From contig JACJXK010000022.1 in assembly GCA_020636675.1 (NCBI GenBank), forward strand, positions 1 to 38,959: a stretch of 38,959 nt of DNA, given 5' to 3'. Positions 26,609 to 35,232 of the stretch are shown in pieces. Origin of the DNA: Prevotellaceae bacterium (lineage in GTDB: Bacteria > Bacteroidota > Bacteroidia > Bacteroidales > Paludibacteraceae). Position numbers and translations under genes: made by a program. The notes beneath the pieces were generated by a model. The model was given only the letters and a program-made list of their open reading frames with translations, had not been told where the DNA came from and made no database searches. The stretch's first letter is position 1, and each line of letters begins with the position of its first letter.

Positions 26609-28372
26609 TTACTTCTTGTTCTCCAAATCAGGTTCTTCTGCAAAGAAGTCGCTACGTATAATCATTTCGCAAATATTTGAAATTTCCCTTTCTGTCAAAT
26701 CTCTTTTTAACGAATCTTGTGTCAAGTCGCAACCGAAACCCCTCCAGGTGTAATTGTCCAGTTTGAATAGACTCAGTAGTGTGGGATATATGTCCATGTG
26801 GTAGGTCATTTCTTTTACTTCTTTCCCTTTTATGTTTTTAGGGGAGTAGATTACAAATGGTACACAATGGTTGTCTTCCGCTCCTAGTTTGCGGCCTAGT
26901 TCAGATTCTGCGAAATCTTGTCGGCTACTGTCGAATATGCAATGGTCTCCTACAATCACGATGGTTGTGTTTTTCATCTTTGGATTGTCTTTTAGCTTTT
27001 CCAAGAACTCTCCGATACATTTATCTGTGTAGTTTATGCTCTTTATGTAGTTTATCTTGCTTTCTGGCAAATCGTTAGGAATTTCAAGAAATGAATTTTC
27101 CGCATATTTCCAAAATGGGGCGTGAGATGCCATTGTGACAGCCTGTATGCAGAAAGGTTCCTGTATCGTATCTATTGTTGTCGCAACATCATAGAACAAA
27201 TCTTCGTCAGAGTATTCTTTGCTATGCAGCGTTGGATATCCCCATGGTTTTGATATCTCAGATTGATTCCATGCGGATGGGTTTGTTGGAATTAGCATGG
27301 TGTTGTGGGACCCAAGTTGTGCCATGGCATCTCCAATAGAATAATATTTGTTCGTTGGATATGCGTAACATACGGACTCATAGATGAGAGGAAGTAGTCC
27401 TGTGTTGATGGTTAGTTGGGCATCGCTGGATGTTCCTCTTTGTGTTTGTGCTGACATCGTGCTTCCGTATATGGAATGGTGTTTTGTTAATGCGTTGATG
27501 TTTGGCAAAATCTCTTGTCCGTTTATCTCTTTGTTTAAAGTCCATCCTTCAAGACTTTCGAAGAATATAATTACTAAATTGTCTGTAAGTGTGTCTTTGT
27601 GACTAGGTGTAATCATGAATTTTCTGATTTCATCTTTTTGGAATCCAGACAATACAGGCTTCTCCGGAATCTCATCGAGGTGAGAATAGAAATAGAGTTC
27701 GGCTATGAGATTTGAAAATATAGTATAATCTGTTGCGAAAGATTCTCTGCCGTCACCTGTCACATTTAGCTGTTCGCAGATGTTTAGTTGTGCGCCCCAT
27801 AAATTATGAAGACGAATTGGTTTTATCATCATAAGAGGGATGGATGCAATGACCATTATTAATCCTAAACGTACGTTTTTGATTCCTTGTTTATTTATTT
27901 TTATACAGAGATAAATAAGTACGCCGGTGACAATAAAGAGGAATATGTCCCAGAAACGGATGAAGATGAAGATGCTATCCCAGAATCCATTCATGTTTCC
28001 CGCTATTCTGAAGTCGTATCCTGTAATCAGGATTCCATGACTCCGTAGACTTATTAGATTGGCAACAATCCAAATGTTGAGAATTGTATCAAGTACGAAT
28101 GTAGCCCAATAGTGTTTGCTGCATAGTCCTAGTCCAACAAATAGAAGGGGAACGCCTATGTAAATAGAGTAATTTGCCAGAAAATTGGGGAATAATGATC
28201 CGTAGCCATTTGTGAATTGTACATCTCCTATCGCTGTATTTGTGAATATTAATAATTTCAAAAAGATGCTTAAGAATAAAGCTGAGATGAATAAAGCTCT
28301 ATTTCGATCTATTCCGATGAGTATGGATTTGCTCCATCCAATAACTCTTGATGTTAAATTTTGAACCGACAT
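26609..28372 (-). CDS. LtaS/MdoB-type phosphoglycerol (or phosphoethanolamine) transferase
   Basis: This 587-residue protein has about five N-terminal membrane helices (within 25-185) and a large periplasmic sulfatase-fold domain. The residues known from S. aureus LtaS are all matched: metal ligand Glu272 in IIFFESLEGW, nucleophile Thr314 in RGTSSDAQL, His417 in MASHAPF, and Asp476/His477 in VIVGDHCIF. The likely reaction is transfer of phosphoglycerol from phosphatidylglycerol to a glycan or lipid on the periplasmic side, as MdoB does in Gram-negatives. It lies inside the glycan cluster, with a GT4 upstream and a GDPD-like gene downstream. Which headgroup and acceptor are used cannot be told. 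Confidence -1.
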   Translation of the reverse strand: MSVQNLTSRVIGWSKSILIGIDRNRALFISALFLSIFLKLLIFTNTAIGDVQFTNGYGSLFPNFLANYSIYIGVPLLFVGLGLCSKHYWATFVLDTILNIWIVANLISLRSHGILITGYDFRIAGNMNGFWDSIFIFIRFWDIFLFIVTGVLIYLCIKINKQGIKNVRLGLIMVIASIPLMMIKPIRLHNLWGAQLNICEQLNVTGDGRESFATDYTIFSNLIAELYFYSHLDEIPEKPVLSGFQKDEIRKFMITPSHKDTLTDNLVIIFFESLEGWTLNKEINGQEILPNINALTKHHSIYGSTMSAQTQRGTSSDAQLTINTGLLPLIYESVCYAYPTNKYYSIGDAMAQLGSHNTMLIPTNPSAWNQSEISKPWGYPTLHSKEYSDEDLFYDVATTIDTIQEPFCIQAVTMASHAPFWKYAENSFLEIPNDLPESKINYIKSINYTDKCIGEFLEKLKDNPKMKNTTIVIVGDHCIFDSSRQDFAESELGRKLGAEDNHCVPFVIYSPKNIKGKEVKEMTYHMDIYPTLLSLFKLDNYTWRGFGCDLTQDSLKRDLTEREISNICEMIIRSDFFAEEPDLENKK

Positions 28373-28407
28373 AAGATTCTAATTGTTTTATTTTGTTTGT
28401 TTTTTTA

Positions 28408-28415
28408 CAAAAGTA
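28408..28415 (-). promoter_or_regulatory. -7 element upstream of the LtaS-like gene
   Basis: TACTTTTG on the minus strand (28415-28408) fits TAnnTTTG and would start transcription near 28401, about 30 bases before the start codon. No TTTG at the right distance is seen. Confidence -1.
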
Positions 28416-28538
28416 TATATATTCCCCGCAATAAGTAACAGTGTTCTCGATTTTAATTTCCAACAGAAATTGTCTGGTTGAAAAGTCGAGGCGACAATTA
28501 TAATGGCAATATATTCTGGCTGGATGAAAAACTTCGCT

Positions 28539-29630
28539 TTAGTTATCTTGATATATTTCTTCCCATTTGTCCAAAATGTTGCTTAACGCGAAGGTTTTTG
28601 CTCGCTTAATGTTTCTTTCCTTTAATAAGGAAAGGGTAATGGAATCTAGCCTATATATAGAAATCATCTTCTTTGAAAGTTCTTTATGATTTCCTACTTC
28701 AACAAGAAATCTGTTGTCGTTGATTACTTCAGAGCAGCCTCCTGCGTTTGTTGCAAGGACGGGAAGTCCACATGACATTGCTTCAACCAGAACTATGCCA
28801 AATCCTTCCCATGCGGATGATAGTATGAAACAATCGGCTGCGTTATAATATTTCCAAGTGTCGTTTTGTTTGCCTGCAAATATTGTGATGTCATTTATCT
28901 TTAGTTTTTTAGTCTCTTCTTGGAGTGACGGCATCTCTTCCCCGTCTCCTACAATTAGAAGTTTCACACCCCTAATGTTATTTGAGACAGATTGGAAAGC
29001 TTTCAGTATTGTTGGGACATCCTTGATTTTTGTTAGCCGTCCAATAAAAAGGAAAATAAATTCGTTTGGTTTTATGCCGTATTCCGAACGCATGAGATTA
29101 CGAAATTGCTCGTCTGGTCTGAAAATATTATCGTTGATGCCGTTATATACACAGATGCTCTTCTCTTTTGAGAACCATCCGTTGTTGGTGTAATGATTGA
29201 CGGCTTCCTCCGATACGTTGGTGTTGGTGTCGGACAGGAAGTCTGTCATTCGGTAGCTAAGCATTCTTAATATGCCTCCTTCATTATTACTGTGTGCCGA
29301 GCAAATGAGTCTTGGCATTTTATAGAATATTCTGGATATTCTTGCAAATATGTTTGCATGCACCATGTTTGCATGTACTACGTTAGGTTTGAATTGTTTT
29401 AGTGTTTGACCGAATTTGATTATTGAGGAACAGAAGGACAAAGGAGTTTTTCCCATGTTCAGAGATATGACCTTAATGTTTTCGTTTATTCGGCTTTGCA
29501 GCTCGTTCTTGTCAGAAAGATGCACGATGCAAACAGAATGGCCTCTTGCGGACATGCCATTCGCAATGTCAATTGATATGATTTCAGCACCTCCTAGTGT
29601 TAATCCTGTTATCAGGTATAATATGCGCAT
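28539..29630 (-). CDS. Family 4 glycosyltransferase
   Basis: This 363-residue GT-B enzyme starts MRILYLITGLTLGGAE, the glycine-rich acceptor-side loop of GT4. The C-terminal domain has FLFIGRLTKIKDVPTIL, LLIVGDGEEMPSL, and SSAWEGFGIVLVEAMSCG with the EX7E pair. It is likely to transfer a hexose to a lipid-linked glycan in the cytoplasm. Gaps of 166 and 241 bases on its two sides, with a -7 element just upstream, suggest that it is transcribed alone. It may modify the product of the main cluster. Confidence -1.
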   Translation of the reverse strand: MRILYLITGLTLGGAEIISIDIANGMSARGHSVCIVHLSDKNELQSRINENIKVISLNMGKTPLSFCSSIIKFGQTLKQFKPNVVHANMVHANIFARISRIFYKMPRLICSAHSNNEGGILRMLSYRMTDFLSDTNTNVSEEAVNHYTNNGWFSKEKSICVYNGINDNIFRPDEQFRNLMRSEYGIKPNEFIFLFIGRLTKIKDVPTILKAFQSVSNNIRGVKLLIVGDGEEMPSLQEETKKLKINDITIFAGKQNDTWKYYNAADCFILSSAWEGFGIVLVEAMSCGLPVLATNAGGCSEVINDNRFLVEVGNHKELSKKMISIYRLDSITLSLLKERNIKRAKTFALSNILDKWEEIYQDN

Positions 29631-29653
29631 CTTTGTATTTTTATAACGAAAGA

Positions 29654-29661
29654 CAAAAATA
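29654..29661 (-). promoter_or_regulatory. -7 element upstream of the second GT4 gene
   Basis: TATTTTTG on the minus strand (29661-29654) fits TAnnTTTG and lies 24 bases before the start codon at 29630. Confidence -1.
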
Positions 29662-29871
29662 CATTTTTTGAATGAATAAAAACTTGGTAACCAGTAAAAC
29701 TTGTGATAATTTTCAACAAGGATTAGGCTATGCCCAATCTCTTTATATGCTCAATGTTTGAATTTTGGACATAACCGATTGCAGTTGACCGCATAAAGTT
29801 GAATTGCAGTTCGCCGACTTTCCAATACTTGATATCTAAGAAAGACATGGGATATCTTGTGGATTGTCATA

Positions 29872-32319
29872 TTAAGAAATGACTACCTTATATACCTTTA
29901 TGGATGATGCGCCTTCTATCTTTACGAAATAAAGCCCCGGATTTTTTATGTAGTAGGTGTCGGAATTAATCTTAGAGAAGGAAACCTCTCTTCCTTGTAG
30001 GTCAAATAGACTAATATTCTTAATGAAGTTGGTTGTCTTTATAAATAACCAATGTCCTTTTGTCTCTATGTGGAAGCACTCTGTTATTACGTCATCATCG
30101 TCGGAAGTGTTGATTACCGTACAATAAATGGATTTTGTGTCTGATTTTGGTGTTATTGATATTTCTGATGTGTTTGATATGTTTGATTCATGATATCCGG
30201 CATGTGTGTTGTATATGACTTTCCATGTGACATTTTGATTTATGCTCAATGGAATATTCCTGTTGGGGAATGCACATCCATTAAAACTATTATGGATGAG
30301 GTTTATCCCGTTAATGTATATTTGTGGTGATTTCAGTGATGGACTGTCGGAAATGACAACTTTGAAAGGAATGGGTTCCTCCATGTCAAAATATTCGGAC
30401 ATATCTTTGTATGCATAAAGGTTCCTCTTTGATATCCAATCTTTCATATCGGAAACATTATCTTCCCAATTGTAGATGGTGTTCCAATGTTTGTTGTGGA
30501 AAGGAATTTCTTTTTCGATCATCAGAGATAGGCTGTCTATGATATCATTGCAAGCATTTGGTGTTAATATGTCTCCCAGATAAGTCATGTATCTATCTAT
30601 GAAATCTTTCTGGAACTGTTTCTGTTTAAAAAGAAACTTGAAAACTCTACCACCAAGTTCTGTATATGCTATTGTTGTATCGAAAGGTTCTTTTTGATTT
30701 AGGAAGTTCAGATAGTTTATGCTTGGAGATGTGTTCCATGTTCCGACTCCAAGATCCAGATCTTTTAGTATAAATCTCCATTTCCCGTTATCTCTGTTTC
30801 TCCACAGTACGATATTATTTAGGGGAAAGTCCGTATTCGCGACAAATATCTCACAGATAAGATAGTTGATTGTCTCTTCTATGTCGATTATTTTGGAGAG
30901 AGAGTCGTAGGGGATAGAGTCATTTGACAATGGGATGTTTATGAGTTTCTTAAACATATCGATAGTGCCATTCTCTAAGCTGTTCCAATTTTCAACAAGA
31001 TCAATGTCTTCCAAATTGTCATAATTGGATTTGACAAAGTCATCATTGCTTCGCTCTCTCATATTATGAATGCCCCAATAGAATCCGTTGACATAAAGTA
31101 TGGTGGGTTGGTATGCTTGATAGTCAATGTCGTACTTCTGTGCTAAGAATTGTTGGCATGCCGCATCCCGTATGAATGTCAGGCTGTTGTCATTTCCACT
31201 GTTTCGTAGTAGGAATGATCCATATTCTTTATTATCCTCTTTTTCTGGGAATAGGGGATATTCAAATTTGTTGTTTCCTAGTCTTTTGTTTGCATAAATG
31301 ACAAGCGTCTTTTGGTCGAAGAAGCGGGAACATCCGCCTCCTATTCTCATGTCTGCCAATTGATTTATGACAGAAGAAGATTTGTTGTCCGGATAATATT
31401 CGATGTTTATAGGCCGTTTCCTATTTGTCCAGAATGCACCGGAAGATCCCCAGCATCCGTGGATGTCTGTAAATATTCCGACATCATAAATGCCCAAGGT
31501 GTCGTCATCTATGTATTTGGGGTCGGATGTGATGGAGACAATAGGAAGACCTAATTCCCTGTCGGGGAATAAGAAAGTTTCTGTAGAAGACGGATTTGGC
31601 AGGTACTGGTCGGATAAATATTTTGCTCTGATTACAGTCGACTTGTTGATTGTGATTCGTTCATTATATTTTTTACTTTTAAAGGTTGGTTCGCTGCCGT
31701 CATTTGTGTAATATATTCCTTTGTTCAGACTAGAGTCTAATATCTCTCTGTGTGAAAGTGTCAGTTCTATAGGTTCATAGAAGATGCCACCCTTTACGTT
31801 GAATTCTATTTCAGGAGCCATTTCTTCTGCCGTATTTGTATTGTTGTTACTTCGTCCTGGTGTGGAATTTATGAAATATACGAGCGAGTCAGATCCGTCG
31901 TTTCTCCGTCCGAAGGAAATCTCTGGAGCAGGAAACTTTTTGATGTTTGTTATTTCATCTATTAAGGAGTCTGCTTGGTTGTATAGATATATAGCCCCAT
32001 TTTTTTTCAAAGAAAGATAGAAGTTGGTGTGTATGCCGTTTCTTTTTTCGTCGCAGAAAATGATCAGATATTCTTTCGGCGCAATGTACACGGAAGTAGA
32101 TATTGTCCATTTTGATTGAGATGTGGCTATCTTCCAGTTTTTTATATTGATGGATTCGTCTGATGGGTTGTACAATTCGACCCAGCTTCTTGGAAATTCA
32201 TAGTTCTCGTCTATGACAGAGTTTATGTTTGACTGCATAATCTCATTGATATATATTTTCTGAGAGTATATGTCAAGCTGAAGTGCTGCTAAAATGAATA
32301 TGAAGGATAATAAACGCAT
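29872..32319 (-). CDS. CotH-kinase protein with lamin-tail domain and T9SS tail
   Basis: The start at 32319 (MRLLSFIFILAALQLDIYSQ) gives a signal peptide and 815 residues; the frame is open to 32361. Domains in order are a lamin-tail domain (about 22-160: IYINEIMQSN, WVELYNPSDESINIKNW), a chitobiase C-terminal-like beta domain (about 200-250: GIYYTNDGSEPTFKSKKY), and a CotH kinase-like domain (about 260-610). The CotH domain shows GGGCSRFFDQKTLVIYA, NGFYWGIHNMRER and WRFILKDLDLGVGTW. A T9SS sorting-type C-terminus ends the protein (LFDLQGREVSF to YKVVIS). CotH proteins are atypical kinases that phosphorylate secreted spore-coat proteins in Bacillus. Here the target is unknown, perhaps another surface or T9SS cargo protein. 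It closes the right side of the glycan region. Confidence -1.
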   Translation of the reverse strand: MRLLSFIFILAALQLDIYSQKIYINEIMQSNINSVIDENYEFPRSWVELYNPSDESINIKNWKIATSQSKWTISTSVYIAPKEYLIIFCDEKRNGIHTNFYLSLKKNGAIYLYNQADSLIDEITNIKKFPAPEISFGRRNDGSDSLVYFINSTPGRSNNNTNTAEEMAPEIEFNVKGGIFYEPIELTLSHREILDSSLNKGIYYTNDGSEPTFKSKKYNERITINKSTVIRAKYLSDQYLPNPSSTETFLFPDRELGLPIVSITSDPKYIDDDTLGIYDVGIFTDIHGCWGSSGAFWTNRKRPINIEYYPDNKSSSVINQLADMRIGGGCSRFFDQKTLVIYANKRLGNNKFEYPLFPEKEDNKEYGSFLLRNSGNDNSLTFIRDAACQQFLAQKYDIDYQAYQPTILYVNGFYWGIHNMRERSNDDFVKSNYDNLEDIDLVENWNSLENGTIDMFKKLINIPLSNDSIPYDSLSKIIDIEETINYLICEIFVANTDFPLNNIVLWRNRDNGKWRFILKDLDLGVGTWNTSPSINYLNFLNQKEPFDTTIAYTELGGRVFKFLFKQKQFQKDFIDRYMTYLGDILTPNACNDIIDSLSLMIEKEIPFHNKHWNTIYNWEDNVSDMKDWISKRNLYAYKDMSEYFDMEEPIPFKVVISDSPSLKSPQIYINGINLIHNSFNGCAFPNRNIPLSINQNVTWKVIYNTHAGYHESNISNTSEISITPKSDTKSIYCTVINTSDDDDVITECFHIETKGHWLFIKTTNFIKNISLFDLQGREVSFSKINSDTYYIKNPGLYFVKIEGASSIKVYKVVIS

Positions 32320-32457
32320 AAAGGAGTCTGTATAATATATTAAAGGAAATCGTAAGTTCAATTAGTAAATGCAACTCAAGGCGTAAAATAATTTTATCAG
32401 AGAAAGAAAGAGGGATTGTTGTAAATTATGCTACGTGTCCCGATCATTTTGTTTCTG

Positions 32458-33282
32458 TTATCCTATTTCTATCTTCTCGTCTATCTCCCAGTCTTTTCCT
32501 TTCTTTACGGTAGCACATTCGGTATATGCGTCGTGTTCGAAGATGAGTGCGTGATGGTTGGCGGTGGCGTCTTCCAAAATGTTGGTTTTAGCCTCCAGTG
32601 CTGCAGTCTGGTCGATGTCGTATGCGCTAAGCCATTTGAGTGGAACGTTGGCCGATGTCGGAATCACATCGCCGACGAAGACGAAGGTTCTCTCCTTTGC
32701 TTTTATGTAAGGGACAATTTGGTCTTTCGTATGCCCGGAAAACAACTTTAAGATTATCTCTGGACAGATATTTGTATCTTCTTTTATCGTCTTCAGTTTC
32801 TCTTGCTTGAATATCTCCATGACGTCGGCCATGAAGATGGAGTCTTCTTCTGCGATGTTTGGCTGAAGCATGTTTTGCCATTGGCTGTCGCTGACCCAGT
32901 GTGTGGCATTGGGAAAAGTGAGCTGAATCTGGAAGTTCTGATCTATCCACGTACATCCGCCGCAGTGGTCGAAGTGCAGGTGCGTAAGGACTACGTCGGT
33001 GATGTCTTGGCATGAATGGCCGAGTTTATTGAGTTCCGTCTCGAACCGTATGATGTCATAGAAACCGTAGTCTCCCATCACGTCGAGATGTTTGATGCCG
33101 ACGCCGGTGTCTATCAGGATAAGTCTGTCGTCGGTCTCCACGAGGAGCGAACGCATGGCCATCTTGCACAGATTGTTTTCTACTGACGGGTAGGCCAGTT
33201 GCCATGCGGCTTTAGGCACTGTTCCAAAACATGCGCCTCCGTCACTTGAAAAAAAACCGGTTTCTATCTTATATAACTTCAT
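32458..33282 (-). CDS. MBL-fold metallo-hydrolase
   Basis: This 274-residue protein has the metallo-beta-lactamase fold motif HLHFDHCGG (His101, His103, Asp105, His106), preceded by LILIDTGVG and followed by LFSGHTKDQIVPY and FVGDVIP for the other metal ligands. Sequence style and length resemble the AHL-lactonase-like branch (AttM/AiiA-type), but many members of that branch have other substrates. It is cytoplasmic, with no signal peptide. It is transcribed divergently from mpl, with a 98-base shared promoter region, and ends 138 bases before the CotH gene. Confidence -1.
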   Translation of the reverse strand: MKLYKIETGFFSSDGGACFGTVPKAAWQLAYPSVENNLCKMAMRSLLVETDDRLILIDTGVGIKHLDVMGDYGFYDIIRFETELNKLGHSCQDITDVVLTHLHFDHCGGCTWIDQNFQIQLTFPNATHWVSDSQWQNMLQPNIAEEDSIFMADVMEIFKQEKLKTIKEDTNICPEIILKLFSGHTKDQIVPYIKAKERTFVFVGDVIPTSANVPLKWLSAYDIDQTAALEAKTNILEDATANHHALIFEHDAYTECATVKKGKDWEIDEKIEIG

Positions 33283-33311
33283 TTTTTAATTGTAATTTTG
33301 TGCGAATTTAG

Positions 33312-33360
33312 CAAAGATGCATAAAGACGCAAAATCTTTTGCGGGAGATTTGCATCTTTG
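33312..33360. promoter_or_regulatory. Dyad-symmetric divergent promoter region between MBL gene and mpl
   Basis: CAAAGATGCA (33312-33321) and TGCATCTTTG (33351-33360) form an inverted repeat centred on 33336, with a second inner pair GCAAAA/TTTTGC (33329-33342). Each outer arm contains CATCTTTG, a near match to the -7 box, pointing outward toward its own gene. It may therefore be two mirrored promoters, or an operator overlapping both. Confidence -1.
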
Positions 33361-33380
33361 TTTTGCAAGTGAGGTAGTAT

Positions 33381-34739
33381 ATGAGGGTACATTTTATCGC
33401 AATAGGTGGTGCCGCCATGCACAATCTGGCAATCGCCCTTCATCAGAAAGGTGATAGGGTGACGGGTTCCGACGATGAGATAAAGGAACCTTCTAGAAGC
33501 AGATTGGCGGCATACGGACTTTTGCCTGCCGAATTTGGGTGGTTCCCGGAAAAATTATCGAATGAGATTGATACCGTAATCCTAGGAATGCATGCAAGAT
33601 CAGACAATCCAGAGCTGTTGGAGGCGAAAAGGTTGGGTCTGAAGATATGCTCATTCCCTGAATATCTTTTTCAGCAGACAAGAGACAAGGTGCGCGTGGT
33701 TATCAGCGGCAGTCATGGGAAGACTACTATTACGGCCATGGTGCTTTTTGTGCTCCGCCGTTTGGAAGTGAAGGTAGATTATCTTCTTGGCTCCCAAATG
33801 GATGGCTTCGATACGGAGTTGAACTTGAATGATGAGAATAGGATTGCCATCTTCGAGGGTGACGAATATCTTACCTCTGCAATAGACAAAAGGCCTAAGT
33901 TTCATATCTATCAGCCTCACATTGCCGTTATATCAGGTATAGAATGGGATCATATCGATGCATTTCCTACGTTTGACGATTATATGGAGCAGTTCCGCAT
34001 TTTTTCTAAGATGATAGAGCGTGACGGAAAACTGATTTATCCGGAGACGGATGATAACATCCAAGATATCGCAGATAATATAAGGGAAGATATTACCGCC
34101 ATACAATATGCCACGCCGGAGTATGAGATTCTGTCGGGCGTGACCTCTCTGAAGACCAAATATGGGAATTTCCCGTTAAAGATATTTGGTGAGCATAATA
34201 TGCAGAATGTGGATGCTGCTAGGATGGTATGTCGGCAGATAGGAATAAAGGATAAAGACTTTTATGAAACTATATCTGAATTTCCTGGATTGCCGTTGCG
34301 TATGGAGAGGATTGTATCTGGTGTTTCGTCGTCGGTGTTCTGTGATTTGGCGCACACACCATCCAATGTACAAGCCTCTGTCTCTGCTTTGAGACATCAG
34401 TTTCCAGAACGTAAACTTTCTGCTTGTTTGGAACTTTCCAGTACGAGCAGCCAAACAGAAGGATATATTCCTCAATATAGGGGATCTATGGATGATGCCG
34501 ATGAGGCGATTGTCTACTTCGATTCCGATACGGTAGGAGAAAAGATAGACAGAAGATTGGTCGAGTCCGTGTTTGGATCCAGATGTGTTGTCGTTACGGA
34601 TAAGACGGAGTTATTGGCGATGTTGGCTGCTGTCCGGCTGGAAAATGCCAACTTTTTGTTTATGACATCCGGCAATTTCTCAGGGATTAGGATTCGGGAT
34701 CTGTCGAAGAAGATGGTGGGAGATAATCCCGTGTTTTGA
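33381..34739 (+). CDS. mpl: UDP-N-acetylmuramate:L-alanyl-gamma-D-glutamyl-meso-DAP ligase
   Basis: This 452-residue Mur ligase relative begins MRVHFIAIGGAAMHNLA, where normal MurC has GIGGxGMS. It carries the ATP loop ISGSHGKTTITAMVL (about 109-123), FEGDEYLTSAID, and the Mpl-type GIEWDHIDAFPTFDDY. Mpl ligates recycled murein tripeptide to UDP-MurNAc in the cytoplasm. Length matches E. coli Mpl (457). It is the first gene of a run with the deaminase (33-base gap) and the S41 peptidase (13-base gap), probably one transcript. Confidence -1.
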   Translation: MRVHFIAIGGAAMHNLAIALHQKGDRVTGSDDEIKEPSRSRLAAYGLLPAEFGWFPEKLSNEIDTVILGMHARSDNPELLEAKRLGLKICSFPEYLFQQTRDKVRVVISGSHGKTTITAMVLFVLRRLEVKVDYLLGSQMDGFDTELNLNDENRIAIFEGDEYLTSAIDKRPKFHIYQPHIAVISGIEWDHIDAFPTFDDYMEQFRIFSKMIERDGKLIYPETDDNIQDIADNIREDITAIQYATPEYEILSGVTSLKTKYGNFPLKIFGEHNMQNVDAARMVCRQIGIKDKDFYETISEFPGLPLRMERIVSGVSSSVFCDLAHTPSNVQASVSALRHQFPERKLSACLELSSTSSQTEGYIPQYRGSMDDADEAIVYFDSDTVGEKIDRRLVESVFGSRCVVVTDKTELLAMLAAVRLENANFLFMTSGNFSGIRIRDLSKKMVGDNPVF

Positions 34740-34772
34740 CTTGTGCTGTTTTTCTATTTTTGAAATAAGACA

Positions 34773-35219
34773 ATGGATAACGAAGAAAAGAGACATAGGC
34801 TTGACTGCCGATATATGCAAATGGCCAGAATCTGGGCCGAAAATTCCTATTGCGAACGAAGGAAAGTGGGGGCACTTCTTGTGAAGGATAAGATGATCAT
34901 CTCTGATGGCTATAATGGAACGCCTTCCGGATTTGAGAATGTTTGCGAGGATGATAATAATAAGACGAAACCCTATGTGCTACATGCCGAGGCTAATGCG
35001 ATTACAAAGGTGGCCCGTTCTAACAACAGCAGTGAGGGTGCCACCCTTTATGTGACGGCTTCGCCTTGCATCGAATGTGCGAAACTAATCATACAAGCGG
35101 GCATAAAAAGGGTGGTCTATTCTGAACTGTACCACATGACAGACGGCATAGAACTATTGGAACGTGCCGGTGTGGATACCGAATATCTGGATGTAGAGTG
35201 TGATAAGAAAGAAAAATAA
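34773..35219 (+). CDS. dCMP deaminase (ComEB-like)
   Basis: This 148-residue zinc deaminase has HAEANAI (His71, Glu73) and SPCIECAK (Cys99, Cys102), the zinc ligands and proton shuttle of the cytidine/deoxycytidylate deaminase family. The N-terminal CERRKVGALLVKDKMIISDG and YNGTPSGFENVCED are typical of dCMP deaminase. It converts dCMP to dUMP, feeding dTMP synthesis. It sits between mpl and the S41 peptidase in the same direction. A competence role, suggested by the name ComEB, is not implied. Confidence -1.
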   Translation: MDNEEKRHRLDCRYMQMARIWAENSYCERRKVGALLVKDKMIISDGYNGTPSGFENVCEDDNNKTKPYVLHAEANAITKVARSNNSSEGATLYVTASPCIECAKLIIQAGIKRVVYSELYHMTDGIELLERAGVDTEYLDVECDKKEK

Positions 35220-35232
35220 ATAGATTTGAATC

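Noticed and set aside
29778..29811. Two ATTGCAGTT copies 25 bases apart in the gap after the second GT4 gene
   Set aside because: They are too short and isolated to support an operator.
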